Assembly (NCBI RefSeq): GCF_003711105.1
Contig: NZ_CP023865.1
Span: 2,082,001-2,146,000 of the forward strand
Source of the DNA: Actinoplanes teichomyceticus ATCC 31121
GTDB lineage: Bacteria > Actinomycetota > Actinomycetes > Mycobacteriales > Micromonosporaceae
DNA length: 64,000 bases
Direction: 5' to 3'
Numbering within the stretch: the stretch's first letter is position 1; the number at the start of each line of letters is the position of its first letter. Positions 16,171 to 25,347 of this stretch are shown one piece after another. The position numbers and the translations under genes were made by a program. Below the pieces are notes generated by a model. It was not told where the DNA came from, did no database searches, and saw only the letters and a program-made list of their open reading frames with translations.

Positions 16171-16524
16171 ATGCCGGTCCAGCGCCTGGTGGGGCACCTG
16201 CGCGAGCTCGGATTCTCACCGTACGAGGCACGGTGCTACGCCGGCCTGCTCGGCGCCGGCCCGCAGACCGGGTACGCGATCGCCAAACTCACCGGCGTGC
16301 CCCAGCCCAAGGTGTACGAGACGCTGCGCCGGCTGGTCGCCCGGGGCGCCGCCGAGCAGGCGCCCGGCCCGCCGATCCGGTTCACCGCGGTCGACCCGGA
16401 GGCGCTGCTGGACCGGATGGCGAGCGCGTACGCCGCCTCGATCGCGGGCGCCCGCGCGGCGGCCGCCGAACGTGTGCGGAACGTGGCGGCGAGCGCGATG
16501 CCCCTGGGAGCCGTTCCGTCGTAG
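16171..16524 (+). CDS. TrmB-like winged-helix regulator (DNA-binding domain only)
   Basis: The protein has 117 residues. LRELGFSPYEARCYAGLLGAG, GYAIAKLTGVPQPKVYETLRRL and RGAAEQAPGPPIRFTAVDPEALL match the TrmB-type winged helix and the short helix after it. Full TrmB proteins go on to a coiled coil and a sugar-binding domain; here the protein ends at TAG 16522. The same frame stays open after the TAG and encodes a two-span membrane segment up to 16743. Either the regulator is naturally short or a stop has split a membrane-tethered regulator. ATG 16171 is probably the transcript's first codon. Confidence 0.8.
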   Translation: MPVQRLVGHLRELGFSPYEARCYAGLLGAGPQTGYAIAKLTGVPQPKVYETLRRLVARGAAEQAPGPPIRFTAVDPEALLDRMASAYAASIAGARAAAAERVRNVAASAMPLGAVPS

Positions 16525-16563
16525 CGGGAACGACCGCTGGGCGACCTCGAAGCCCGGTCCGAC

Positions 16564-16743
16564 GTGGCCGGTCCGCTCGTCGTCCTGCAGTGGATCGCCG
16601 CCGTCGGCCTGGGCGTGGTGGTGGTCACCCTCCGGCTGCCCGCCCGGCGCCGGCTCTCCGGGCCGGCCGAGCGGGTCTGTCTGCTCAGCACCAACCTGTG
16701 GTTCCTCGTCGCGGCGCTGATGCCGGTCCGATGGGCGTGGTGA
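16564..16743 (+). CDS. small two-span membrane protein
   Basis: The GTG at 16564 gives 59 residues: LVVLQWIAAVGLGVVVVTL is one span, a basic loop RLPARRRL follows, and CLLSTNLWFLVAALMPV is the second span. It is in the same frame as the TrmB-like gene, separated only by TAG and 13 sense codons. No clear ribosome site precedes the GTG, which leaves read-through or an earlier non-ATG start possible. The function is unknown; it may anchor or signal to the TrmB-like protein. Confidence 0.5.
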   Translation: MAGPLVVLQWIAAVGLGVVVVTLRLPARRRLSGPAERVCLLSTNLWFLVAALMPVRWAW

Positions 16744-16783
16744 CGAGCCGGCGGGTCGTCAGCGCCCACGACGCCGGGCCGGC

Positions 16784-17653
16784 TCAACGGTTGTTCGGGC
16801 TGAAGTGCATGTAGTCCTTGAGGCTGTGCCAGCGGCCGCCCCAGGCCAAGCCGTTGGTGGTGAAGGCCCGCTCCGCGCCGCCGTCGTGGATCATGCCGGG
16901 GCGGTAGGGGCCGCGCGGGATCCACGGCTCGCTGTGCGGCGGGTCCAGGTAGTCGCCGCGGATCATCGGGTTCTGCCGCGGGTTCACGTCGATGGCCAGG
17001 CCGTACGCGTGCTGGGACCACCTGTTCGTGCCGGCCACGGTGCGGCACTCGTAGCCACTGGTCAGCACCGTCCGGTCGGTGAGGCCGGGCAGGTTCACCG
17101 AGGCCGGCTGCATCACCATGACCGGGAAGCGCCAGGCGTAGAGCAGCGCGAACGATCTGCGGGTGGCGGCGACGATCGAGCGGTGCACGATCAGGTTGCC
17201 GTCGTGCACGACGCCGTCGTAGTCGGCGTAGCGGACCCAGACCCGGCGCAGCGAGGACGCCGGTACCGGGCACTCGCGGTCCGGGTCGCCGTTCGCCTCG
17301 GTCGCGGTGACCGTCTCCACGCGGCTGCGCCACGGCGGTCGCGCCTGACCGGGAGCGGACAAGCGCAGCGCGCCGTCCGGGCGTGGCACGGATGTGCCGG
17401 TGAGGCCGTTCCACCGCCGCAGCTGCGCGACGGTGACGCCGTGCCGGTCCGCGATGCGGGAGAGCGTGTCCCCGGGCCGCACGATGTACGTGGCCGGCGA
17501 GGAGTCGAGCGGGGCCGCGACAAGTGGGGCGGCAGCCGGCAGGGCCACGGCAGCCGAGGCGGCGGCCGGCAGGATCACGGCAGCCGAGGCGGCGGCCGCG
17601 GCGGGCACCGGGGACGGGAGCAGCGCGAGCGCGGCGAGCAGGCGTTCCAGCAC
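16784..17653 (-). CDS. secreted LysM-M15 peptidoglycan carboxypeptidase/endopeptidase
   Basis: From GTG 17653 the protein has 289 residues, and a signal peptide (LERLLAALALLP, then Ala-rich) opens it. An in-frame upstream start at 17809 would add 52 arginine-rich residues with no export signal. A LysM domain follows (TYIVRPGDTLSRIADRHGVT, then QLRRWNGL), which binds peptidoglycan. The C-terminal M15 (VanY-like) zinc peptidase shows SGYECR, SQHAYGLAIDVNP with the HxxxxxxD zinc ligands, and DYMHFS with the last histidine. It cuts peptide stems in the cell wall outside the cell. The family assignment is strong; the exact bond is not predictable. Confidence 0.85.
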   Translation of the reverse strand: MLERLLAALALLPSPVPAAAAASAAVILPAAASAAVALPAAAPLVAAPLDSSPATYIVRPGDTLSRIADRHGVTVAQLRRWNGLTGTSVPRPDGALRLSAPGQARPPWRSRVETVTATEANGDPDRECPVPASSLRRVWVRYADYDGVVHDGNLIVHRSIVAATRRSFALLYAWRFPVMVMQPASVNLPGLTDRTVLTSGYECRTVAGTNRWSQHAYGLAIDVNPRQNPMIRGDYLDPPHSEPWIPRGPYRPGMIHDGGAERAFTTNGLAWGGRWHSLKDYMHFSPNNR

Positions 17654-17870
17654 GGCATCCAGCGTCCGGTCCGGGGTGTGGCCGCGCAGGCGAATGCCCG
17701 TGGATCGCCCCGGAAGGCGGACCCGGCGCCGGGCGTGAACCGGCGGGGCCGGGATGCGGGCCGTCCGGCGTACGCGACAATCGCCGGACCGCACCGCTTT
17801 CGTCACCAATTGAAATCATTCGACGAAGTTGCCCGGAGTCCGGCGGCATCCGTTTCGATGAGCGGCATGA

Positions 17871-18317
17871 AGCGTCGCCCCGCCGGTCCCCGGCCACATC
17901 GCCGGCACCGTCTCGGCCTGCTGGATGACCACGCTCGCCGGCATGACGGTGCCCGGCAACGACCCGCTGCGCGGCCGGTCCGCGTTCTCCGTGCTGCATC
18001 CCGGGCTGTACCGGTACCTGGACATCCCGGACGTCGCCTCGCTCGCCGCGCCACGCCCGATGTACCTGGCCGGCGGCGCGGGCGACCCGCTCCTCCCGCC
18101 CGCGGGTGTCCAGGCGGCGTACGCCGAGCTCCGCGCGGTCCGGGCCTCGCAGCACGCCGGACGCCGGCTGCGCACCCGCGTCTGGCCCGGTCCGGAGCAC
18201 GTCCTCGCCCCGCCGATGCGGGATGCCGCGTTCGACTGGCGGGACGCCCGGTCGCGGGAACGTTCAGTTTCGCGGGCCGCCGGTCGATCAGCACAAGTGC
18301 AGACTGCTACGGAATGA
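17871..18317 (+). pseudogene. C-terminal remnant of a dienelactone hydrolase-like enzyme
   Basis: From about 17890 the frame reads GHIAGTVSACWMTTLAGM, then TVPGNDPLRGRSAFS, HPGLYRYLDIPDVASL, YLAGGAGDPLLP and WPGPEHVLAPPMRDAAFDW. This is the last third of alpha/beta hydrolases annotated as dienelactone hydrolase family, with the acidic residue (GAGDP) and histidine (PEH) kept. The nucleophile part is absent: a TGA at 17868 closes the frame upstream. Homology ends near 18255 and the frame runs on to a stop that touches the kinase start. It is a truncated, dead gene, probably left by a deletion that brought it against the kinase gene. Confidence 0.6.
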
Positions 18318-21300
18318 GTGCGTCAGGTGACGGATACCTCCCAGGTGCGCCCCGATGGGCCCCGCGTGACTGAGCTGACCGGCCTCGAAGTGGTCGACGA
18401 GCTCGGCCGCGGTGCCTTCACCATGGTGCACCAGGCCCGGCGCGGCGACCGCGACTACGCGCTGAAGCGCCCGCTCGCCGGGGCCGGTGAATACCCCGGG
18501 ATCCGGATCGCGTTCCAGCGTGAGGCGGCCCTGCTGGCCTGCATCGACGACCCCGGCGTGGTCGGCGTGCACGCGGTCGGCGAGCTGAACGGGGTGCCCG
18601 GCCTGGTGCTCGAGCACCTGTCCGGTGGCCCGCTGGCCGAGCTGCTGGTCTACGGCGTGCTGACCCAGGAGCGGACCGTGGAGGTGGCCGCCCAGCTGGC
18701 CCGCGGCCTGGCCGCCGCGCACCGGGTCGGCCTGGTGCACCGGGACATCAAGCCGGACAACATCATGATCGCCAAGGACGGCCGGGCCAAGCTGATCGAC
18801 TTCGGTCTGGCGCAGCTCGGCCGGGCCGCCGCGTCGAACGGCGACCAGGCGGTCGGCACCTTCCTGTACACCTCGCCGGAGCAGTCCGGCATGCTGCACC
18901 GCCCGGTCGACGGCCGCTCCGACCTGTACTCGCTGGGCGTGGTGCTCTACGAGTGCCTGACCGGCCGCCTGCCGTTCGAGGCCGACGACGTCGGCGAGCT
19001 GCTGCGCCTGCACCTGGCCGCCCCGGTCCCGGACATCCGCGAGAAGCGCCCGCAGATCGACCCGGGCCTGGCCGCCGTGGTGCACCGCCTGCTCGCCAAG
19101 GATCCGGACGACCGCTACCCGGACGCCGCCGCCCTGCTCATCGCGCTGCGGGACTGCCCGGGCGGCGCGGCCGCCGAGGAGCCCGCCGCCGGCCGGTGGC
19201 CGATGTGCGGGCGCGACACCGAAGCGGACCGGCTGGCCCGCCGGTGGGAACGGGCCCGTGCCGGGCTGGGCGGCGTCGTGGTGATCCACGGCGCTCCCGG
19301 GTCCGGCCGGACCCGGCTGGCCGAACACGCCGCCGGGCTGGCCACCACGGACGGCTGCCCGGTGGTCTGGGGCACCTGCCGCCCCGACGAGCCGGCGCCG
19401 CTGGCCGTCGTCCGGGAGGCCCTGCAGTCGCTGCTGGCCCGGGTTCACCGGCTGCCCTCCGAGGCCCGCGCCGACGCCGAACGTCACCTCGCCGAGGCCG
19501 CCACCGCGGCCGGAGCCGCCCAGGTCACCAAGCTTTTCGGGGACCTCGGGCTGAACGTGCCCGCCGGCGCGGCCACCGGCTCCGACGAGCACGTCTTCGC
19601 GGCCGGCGCGGCGTTCCTCGGCGACCTGGCCCGCCGCGCCGACGGCATGATCCTGGTGATCGACGACGCGCACCTGCTCGACGCCGCCACCCGCCGGCTG
19701 CTCGCCGCGCTCGCCCCGGACCTGCCCGGCCTGCCGCTGCTGGTGCTGCTCACCGAGACCGGCGGCGCCACCGGCCTGGACCTGGGCGTGCCCGGCACCC
19801 TGGAACTGACCTGCACGCCGCTTCCCCCGGCCGCGGTGGCCGAGGTGATCGCCTCCCGGCTGCCCGGCGCCCGGGTGCCGGCCGAGTTGGCCCGGCACGT
19901 CACGGTCCGTACCGACGGCACCCCGCTCGCCGTGGTCAGCTACCTGATGCGGCTGCTCGACGCCGGCCTGCTCGGGCCGCTCTGGGGCACCTGGCGGCTG
20001 GACACCGCGGGCGCCGACGCGCTGCCGTCCGCCGCCGGGGTCCGCGATCTGCTCGCCGCCCGGCTGGCCGGGCTGCCCGAGCCGGTCCTCGACCGGCTCG
20101 CCACCGCCGCGGTGGCCGGCGTCCGGTTCCGGTCCGAGGCGCTGCCGGTGACCGGCGCGGCGCTGACCGTCGAGGCGCTCGAATCCGGCCTGGAGCGGCA
20201 CGTGCTGGAGGCGCGGCCGGGCGGCTGGTACGCCTTCGTGCACCCGCAACTGCGCGACAGCCTGCTCGACCGCCTCTCCGCCGACGAACTGTGCCGCCGC
20301 CACGCCGCCCTGGCCGCCGCCCTGGAGGACCTCCCGGCGCAGCTGCGCGACGAGGCGCACGCCTACACCGTCGCCCGGCACCACCGGCGCGCCGGCGACG
20401 CCGCCCCGGCGGACGCCCGTCGCCGCAGCGCCGCCGCGGCCGGCCGGCAGGCCCTCGCCGACCAGGCGCCCGGCGACGCCGTGGACTACCTCACCGACGC
20501 GATCGACGGCGACCCGGCGCCCGGCACCGCGCTGCTGCACCCGCTGGCCCAGGCCTACCTGCGGGCCGGCCGGTTCACCGAGGCCGGCGAGGTGCTGGAC
20601 CGGGCGCTCGCGGCCGAACCGGACCGGCTGGCCCGGGCCCGCCTGCTGATCACCTGGATCGAGCTCAACCACACCACCTGGGACGATGCGCGCGCCCTCG
20701 AAGCGGCCGGGAGCGCGCTGGCCGAGCTGCGCCGCCCGCTGCCGGCCAACGGGCTGCTGCTGGTGCTCTCGACACTGGCGTACGCGTTCGCCGGCGGGGT
20801 GATCCGGCGTACCCGGATCGGGTTCGGCAAGGCCGAGGGCCGGCGCCGGGAGGACCTCGCCGTGCTGACCGCCGTGCTCGACGCGGGCGGCTACGCCGCC
20901 GCTCTGGGCCTGCGCCTGCGGGAGGCCGGCGTGCTGGCGATGCGCGCGCTGTACGCGGTCAACCGGCTCGGTCCCAGCCGCGAGTACGCCCGGGTGTACG
21001 CCCTGGTCGGCTACGTGCTGTACATGGTCCGGCTGCGCGGCGCCGGCGCCCGCTGCATGGCCCGCGCCGCCCGGGTCGCCACCGGCCTGGGCGACCCGGC
21101 GCTGGCCGCCTACGTCGAGTGGCTGCACGGCTGCTCGCTGCTGTTCGGCGGCTACGACGACGGCGGCGCCTGGGAGAAGACGATCACCCGGAACGCCCGC
21201 TGGTACGAGCCGGCCCAGCTGCTGCCCGGCCACGCCTCCCAGGGGCTGCGGCTGCTGCTGCGCGGCTACGCCGCCGAGGCCGAGCGCGAGTACGAGCGCG

Positions 21301-23507
21301 GCCTGAGCTGCCTCGCCGACCCGGCCCAGGCGATGGGCACCTCGCTCGGGATGCTGGGCGTGATGATCCCGGCCTACCAGGGCCGTACCGGCGAGGCCGC
21401 GACCGCGCTGCAACGGCTGCGCGAGGCGTTCCCGTCCGGCGCCGGCACCCGGGTGCAGCGCGCCAACATCATCACCGCGGTCGCCTGCGCGCTGCTCGAA
21501 CAGGGCGAGGTCGGCGAGCCGTTCGACCGGGTGCTGGCCGAGTTCCACGCGCTCGGGCTGCGACCCGGCGACCTGATGCCGCAGCACAGGTGGCTCTTCG
21601 TCTACCGCGCGCACGTCGGGCTGATCCGGTTGCGGTACAGCAGCGACGAGGACCGCCCGGCCCAGCAGGCCGCCGCCGTCGCGGCGATCCGGGAGCTCGG
21701 CAAGGTCGGCGGCTCGCCGCTGATCAGGTTGGTCTACGCGATGTGCCAGGCGTCGCTGGCCCAGCTCATCGGGGACCAGGAGCGCAGCATCAAGCTGGCC
21801 GACGACGTGGAGCGGGTGGCCCGTGCCCTGGACGCCCCGCTCGCGCAGTACGAGCTGCTGCGCATCCGGGCCCGTGCGCTGCGCGCGCTCGGGCAGAACC
21901 ACGAGGCGGAGCGGCAGGCCCGGGCCGCGCTGAACCTGGCCGCCTTCTACGGCTGGGAGCAGCGCCGGCGGCAGACCCGCACCGAGTTCGGCGTGGACGA
22001 GGGGGCCAGCACGCACCGGCGTACGGCCGCCGGCACCCGCGCCGGCGCGGGCACCGGGCGCAACCGGCGTCTGGAGGCGTTGCAGCAGGTCAGCACGGCC
22101 GCCGCCACGGTGCTGGAGCCGCAGCAGCTGGCCCGGGTGGCGCTGGACGAGACGCTGCGCATCCTGGGCGCCGAACGGGCGCTGTTCTTCCTGCTCGACG
22201 AGGCGGGCGAGCCGGTCCGCTTCGCCGGCCGGGACGCCTCGGGCGACCTGACCGACACCATCTCGTACGGCGCCACGCTGGTGCGCCGGGTCGCCGAGAC
22301 GGGTGAGCCGGTCGTGGTCACCGGGACCGACCAGGGCGCCGCGCTCGGCTCGCGCAGCGCGGTGGTGCACGGGCTGCGCAGCATCCTGGTCGCCCCGGTG
22401 CAGTTCAAGGGCCGCCTGATCGGCGTGGTGTACCTGGACAGCCGGCTGGCCCGGGGCATCTTCACCGACGACGACGTGGCGGTGCTCACCGCGGTCAGCA
22501 GCCACGTCGCCGTCTCGCTGGAGACCGCCCGGGCCGCCCAGCTGCACCTGGCCGTGCAGGCCGCGCAGCAGCAGCAGGCGCTGGCCGAGATGCTGCGCGC
22601 GAGTCTGGCCGAGCTGACCGGCATCCTGGAGCCGGACCGGCTGCTGCGCCGGCTCAGCGGCACCCTGCAGACGTCGCTGGGCGCCGCGTCGAGCTGCCTG
22701 GTCAGCCCGGACGGGGAGGTGCTGGAGCCGTCCGAGGTGGCCGGCGCGCGGCTCACCCCGGAGGAGGCCGCCCTGCTCAGCGGCCTGACCGAGCCGGCCC
22801 TGCTGGACCCGGCCGGCACCGGCGGGCTGCGCGAGCGGCTGCTCACCGGCGAGCCTGCGGCCCTGGCGGTGCCGCTGGCCGGCCGGGACGGGGCGGCCGG
22901 GATGGTGCTGCTCGGCGGCGGCGCGCTGGACGACACCAGCCGGCAGGTGGCGGCGGCGCTGGCCACCCAGGGGATGACCGCCTACGACAACGCGCGCCTG
23001 TTCACCCGGGTGCAGGAGCTGGCCACCACCGACGAGCTGACCGGGCAGCACAACCGGCGGCACTTCTACGCCGTGGCCGGCGCGCTGGTGCACGCCGCGG
23101 CCCGGAACGGGCGCCCGCTCGCGGCCGCCATGCTGGACATCGACAAATTCAAGAGCGTCAATGACACATACGGCCACGGGGTGGGCGACGAGGTGATCCG
23201 CACCGTGGCCCGGCGGATCCGTGCCGTGCTCCGGCACTCCGACGTGCTCGGCCGCTACGGCGGCGAGGAGTTCGCGATCGTGCTGCCGGACCACGACGGC
23301 GAGGCGATGGAACTGGCCGAACGGGTCCGCGCGGCGGTGAGCGGCGAGCCGGTGCCCACCCAAGCCGGACCGCTGCCGGTCACCATCAGCATCGGCCTGA
23401 CCCGGCTCGGCCGGGGCGACGCCACGCTGGACGACCTGCTGGCCCGGGCGGACCACGCGCTCTACCGGGCCAAGGAGGCGGGCCGCAACCGGGTGATGGC
23501 CGAGTGA
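18318..23507 (+). CDS. giant Ser/Thr kinase - ATPase - TPR-like - GAF - diguanylate cyclase
   Basis: The protein has 1729 residues. Residues 20-270 are a Hanks kinase: GRGAFTMV loop, Lys50, HRD at 141-143 (HRDIKPDN) and DFG at 161. Residues about 295-480 are an AAA_16-like ATPase: the Walker A is GAPGSGRT (325-332) with Arg in place of Lys, and the Walker B is MILVIDDAH. Residues about 650-1230 are helical TPR-like repeats. GAF-type regions span about 1250-1410 and 1430-1560. The C-terminus (1565-1728) is a GGDEF domain with an active GGEEF (about 1647) and an inhibitory RHSD exactly five residues before it. It should join phosphorylation signalling to c-di-GMP synthesis. The start (GTG 18318) lacks a clear ribosome site; GTG at 18327 or 18366 is possible. 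Confidence 0.9.
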   Translation: MRQVTDTSQVRPDGPRVTELTGLEVVDELGRGAFTMVHQARRGDRDYALKRPLAGAGEYPGIRIAFQREAALLACIDDPGVVGVHAVGELNGVPGLVLEHLSGGPLAELLVYGVLTQERTVEVAAQLARGLAAAHRVGLVHRDIKPDNIMIAKDGRAKLIDFGLAQLGRAAASNGDQAVGTFLYTSPEQSGMLHRPVDGRSDLYSLGVVLYECLTGRLPFEADDVGELLRLHLAAPVPDIREKRPQIDPGLAAVVHRLLAKDPDDRYPDAAALLIALRDCPGGAAAEEPAAGRWPMCGRDTEADRLARRWERARAGLGGVVVIHGAPGSGRTRLAEHAAGLATTDGCPVVWGTCRPDEPAPLAVVREALQSLLARVHRLPSEARADAERHLAEAATAAGAAQVTKLFGDLGLNVPAGAATGSDEHVFAAGAAFLGDLARRADGMILVIDDAHLLDAATRRLLAALAPDLPGLPLLVLLTETGGATGLDLGVPGTLELTCTPLPPAAVAEVIASRLPGARVPAELARHVTVRTDGTPLAVVSYLMRLLDAGLLGPLWGTWRLDTAGADALPSAAGVRDLLAARLAGLPEPVLDRLATAAVAGVRFRSEALPVTGAALTVEALESGLERHVLEARPGGWYAFVHPQLRDSLLDRLSADELCRRHAALAAALEDLPAQLRDEAHAYTVARHHRRAGDAAPADARRRSAAAAGRQALADQAPGDAVDYLTDAIDGDPAPGTALLHPLAQAYLRAGRFTEAGEVLDRALAAEPDRLARARLLITWIELNHTTWDDARALEAAGSALAELRRPLPANGLLLVLSTLAYAFAGGVIRRTRIGFGKAEGRRREDLAVLTAVLDAGGYAAALGLRLREAGVLAMRALYAVNRLGPSREYARVYALVGYVLYMVRLRGAGARCMARAARVATGLGDPALAAYVEWLHGCSLLFGGYDDGGAWEKTITRNARWYEPAQLLPGHASQGLRLLLRGYAAEAEREYERGLSCLADPAQAMGTSLGMLGVMIPAYQGRTGEAATALQRLREAFPSGAGTRVQRANIITAVACALLEQGEVGEPFDRVLAEFHALGLRPGDLMPQHRWLFVYRAHVGLIRLRYSSDEDRPAQQAAAVAAIRELGKVGGSPLIRLVYAMCQASLAQLIGDQERSIKLADDVERVARALDAPLAQYELLRIRARALRALGQNHEAERQARAALNLAAFYGWEQRRRQTRTEFGVDEGASTHRRTAAGTRAGAGTGRNRRLEALQQVSTAAATVLEPQQLARVALDETLRILGAERALFFLLDEAGEPVRFAGRDASGDLTDTISYGATLVRRVAETGEPVVVTGTDQGAALGSRSAVVHGLRSILVAPVQFKGRLIGVVYLDSRLARGIFTDDDVAVLTAVSSHVAVSLETARAAQLHLAVQAAQQQQALAEMLRASLAELTGILEPDRLLRRLSGTLQTSLGAASSCLVSPDGEVLEPSEVAGARLTPEEAALLSGLTEPALLDPAGTGGLRERLLTGEPAALAVPLAGRDGAAGMVLLGGGALDDTSRQVAAALATQGMTAYDNARLFTRVQELATTDELTGQHNRRHFYAVAGALVHAAARNGRPLAAAMLDIDKFKSVNDTYGHGVGDEVIRTVARRIRAVLRHSDVLGRYGGEEFAIVLPDHDGEAMELAERVRAAVSGEPVPTQAGPLPVTISIGLTRLGRGDATLDDLLARADHALYRAKEAGRNRVMAE

Positions 23508-23770
23508 CGCTGCCGCGGTCCGGCTGACCCTGCGGGATCCGGCGTTCCCGGTCCTGTCTGCCCGGCGCGTCGCGGGGCTCGCGCGGCGGGCTGTGGTGCC
23601 GCGCGGCGCTGCGGCTCTCGCGCGGCGCTGCGGCTCTCGCGCCGTGTGCTGCGGTTTCCGCGCGGTCCGTTGCGACCGCTTCCGCGCGTTGTGTCGCGGG
23701 TCGCGCGTCGCGCGTCGCGTTGCGGTTCGGGCGCGGCGCTGCGGCCCTCGTGCGGCGCGGGGCTTCTCGC

Positions 23771-23985
23771 GCGGCGCTGCGGCCCTCGTGTGGTGCTGGG
23801 GTTCTCGTGCGGCGCGGGGGTTCGTGCGGCGCTGCGGCCCTCGTGTGGTGCTGGGGTTCTCGTGCGGCGCGGGGGTTCGTGCGGCGCTGCGGCCCTCGTG
23901 TGGTGCTGGGGTTCTCGTGCGGCGCGGGGGTTCGTGCGGCGCTGCGGCCCTCGTGCGGCGATGGGGTTCTCGTGCGGCGCGCGCG
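23771..23985. repeat. tandem repeat, 55-bp unit, four copies, in an 858-bp gene-free stretch
   Basis: Units beginning GCGGCGCTGCGGCCCTCGTG start at 23771, 23826, 23881 and 23936, exactly 55 bp apart; the middle copies are identical and the last diverges. The upstream part (23585-23770) holds degenerate copies of the GCGGCGCTGCGG core. The whole region 23508-24365 between the kinase stop and the next gene has no credible gene on either strand. From about 24150 it becomes AT-richer, probably the promoter region of the small secreted protein. Confidence 0.85.
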
Positions 23986-24365
23986 GTCCGTGCGGTGGCT
24001 GACCCCGGTGGGTGCTCGATCGGGCCCGGCCCCGGGTGCCGCGGGCCTGGGGCCGGTGGTCGCGGTGTCCGCTGTGACCGGCGCGATCGCGCGGTCCGTG
24101 GCGGGCCCGCCCGGGCGGCGACGGCCCGCTGGCCGCGCGGGGCTTGTTTCGCCGAACGGAACGGAATCCCGTACCGGAATCGTTTCAATTCCAAGATTTC
24201 CAGAACTTAACAGATTGTTCTCCACCGGGTACGAAATTCACCCATGGTCGCGGTGTAGGTTCGATTTCGGGTTGATTCGCGCCGGTCGGATGAAGAACCA
24301 TCCGCCCGGCCCCTCTTCCGGCGCCGCGGGAGATCCCCGCCGTGATTGGAGAAAAGGACTCTGAA

Positions 24366-24752
24366 ATGCGTATCATGCTGCTCGCCGGTATCCTTCCGGC
24401 GGTGCTGGCCCCCGCCGCCGCCCAGGCCGCGCCGTGCCCCACGACCGCGATGCTCGGCACCTACGATTTCGGTCGTGCCGGTGTCATCGGCGCCGCCGGC
24501 CAGGCAGCCGGTGTCTGGTCCGCCGCGACGGTCCGCTCCGGCTTCGCCGGTGACGACCTGATCGTCACCTACACCCCGCGCCACACCCCGTCCGCTACCG
24601 AGCGGATGGTCTACACCGCGCTGTTCAACGAGGTCGACGACCCGCGAGCGGAGTGCCATCAGGTCGGCGCTGACGGTGTGGCCAGGCACGTCTGGGTGTC
24701 CTACCGGTGCCGCACCGGCATCGCTCCGAACTACACGCTCCTGGTCCGCTGA
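24366..24752 (+). CDS. small secreted protein, hypothetical
   Basis: The protein has 128 residues. The ATG at 24366 lies 7 bp after AAGGA; an upstream in-frame ATG (24342) would add charged residues before the signal peptide and is less likely. Residues 1-21 are a signal peptide (MLLAGILPAVLAPAAAQA). The mature part is about 107 residues with three cysteines (CPTT near the start, ECHQVG and YRCRTG near the end), so one disulfide with a spare cysteine is possible. No family is recognised. The AT-rich upstream region suggests its own promoter. Confidence 0.7.
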   Translation: MRIMLLAGILPAVLAPAAAQAAPCPTTAMLGTYDFGRAGVIGAAGQAAGVWSAATVRSGFAGDDLIVTYTPRHTPSATERMVYTALFNEVDDPRAECHQVGADGVARHVWVSYRCRTGIAPNYTLLVR

Positions 24753-24940
24753 CCCGCCCGGCGCCGCGCAGGTGAGCCGGCGGGCAGCGCGAGTGGCTGC
24801 TCACCCGGCCGTCGCGGTGCGCGGGCGAGTCGCAGCCGGACGGCTCCGGCGCCGGCGCGGACCGGCGATCGGCGACCGGCGGACTCTCCGTGGGCCGATG
24901 TGCGCCGCAGGCTTTCGGCTGATCGGAAGCCGTCAGCTGG

Positions 24941-25070
24941 TCGAGGCTGCCGATCCACCGGAAACCGCCGGCGTCGAGGCTGCCGGCCTACCGGAAACCG
25001 CCGGCGTCGAGGCTGCCGGCCTACCGGAAACCGCCGGCGTCGTCCTGCCGGCCTAGCGGAAACCGTCGGC
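24941..25070. repeat. tandem repeat, 33-bp unit, three copies plus partials
   Basis: Units GAAACCGCCGGCGTCGAGGC... start at 24961, 24994 and 25027, with half units on either side. The last full copy carries a small replacement. It lies behind the small secreted protein and before the strong hairpin at 25122. The rest of 24753-25488 holds that hairpin and the 29-bp array; no gene is seen there. Confidence 0.85.
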
Positions 25071-25121
25071 TCATCGAGGGTCGCCGGTCAGCCGGGAGTT
25101 GTTTGACCTTCCTGGGGGGAA

Positions 25122-25162
25122 GCCCGGTTTCCGCCGTCGCGTCGCGGCGGCGGAAACCGGGC
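25122..25162. terminator. long hairpin between convergent genes
   Basis: GCCCGGTTTCCGCCG (25122-25136) and CGGCGGAAACCGGGC (25148-25162) pair perfectly over 15 bp with an 11-base loop. It sits between the plus-strand secreted gene and the minus-strand fahA and could stop transcripts from both sides. There is no T-run on the plus side. Confidence 0.6.
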
Positions 25163-25347
25163 GAAAAAAGCTCCCCGGCTCTTGATTATTGACTCCGCGA
25201 CGCCGCGTCGAAAAATGCGAACGGATGCGGTCACCGCCTTCCCGGAAAATGGAACCGGCCGAAACGAGGGTGCGCTTTCAAGGCCACTTCCCGAACCGGC
25301 CGCAACCGAGCCGGGCGGCGCGAAGACCGCGCCGACGGGCCGCTCAT

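Noticed and set aside
17654..17870. ydaO-type c-di-AMP riboswitch before the LysM-M15 gene
   Set aside because: Wall hydrolases of actinobacteria often carry this riboswitch, but none of its conserved segments could be found in the leader.
18288..24194. A single open frame of nearly 2000 codons on the minus strand, antisense to the kinase-cyclase gene
   Set aside because: Composition is an Arg/Gln/Gly/His-rich mirror of GC-biased codons, with no domain. The plus-strand frame has five recognisable domains.
24230..24290. tRNA T-arm (GGTTCGA at about 24257)
   Set aside because: The following bases do not close a T stem and no acceptor or anticodon arm can be folded around it.
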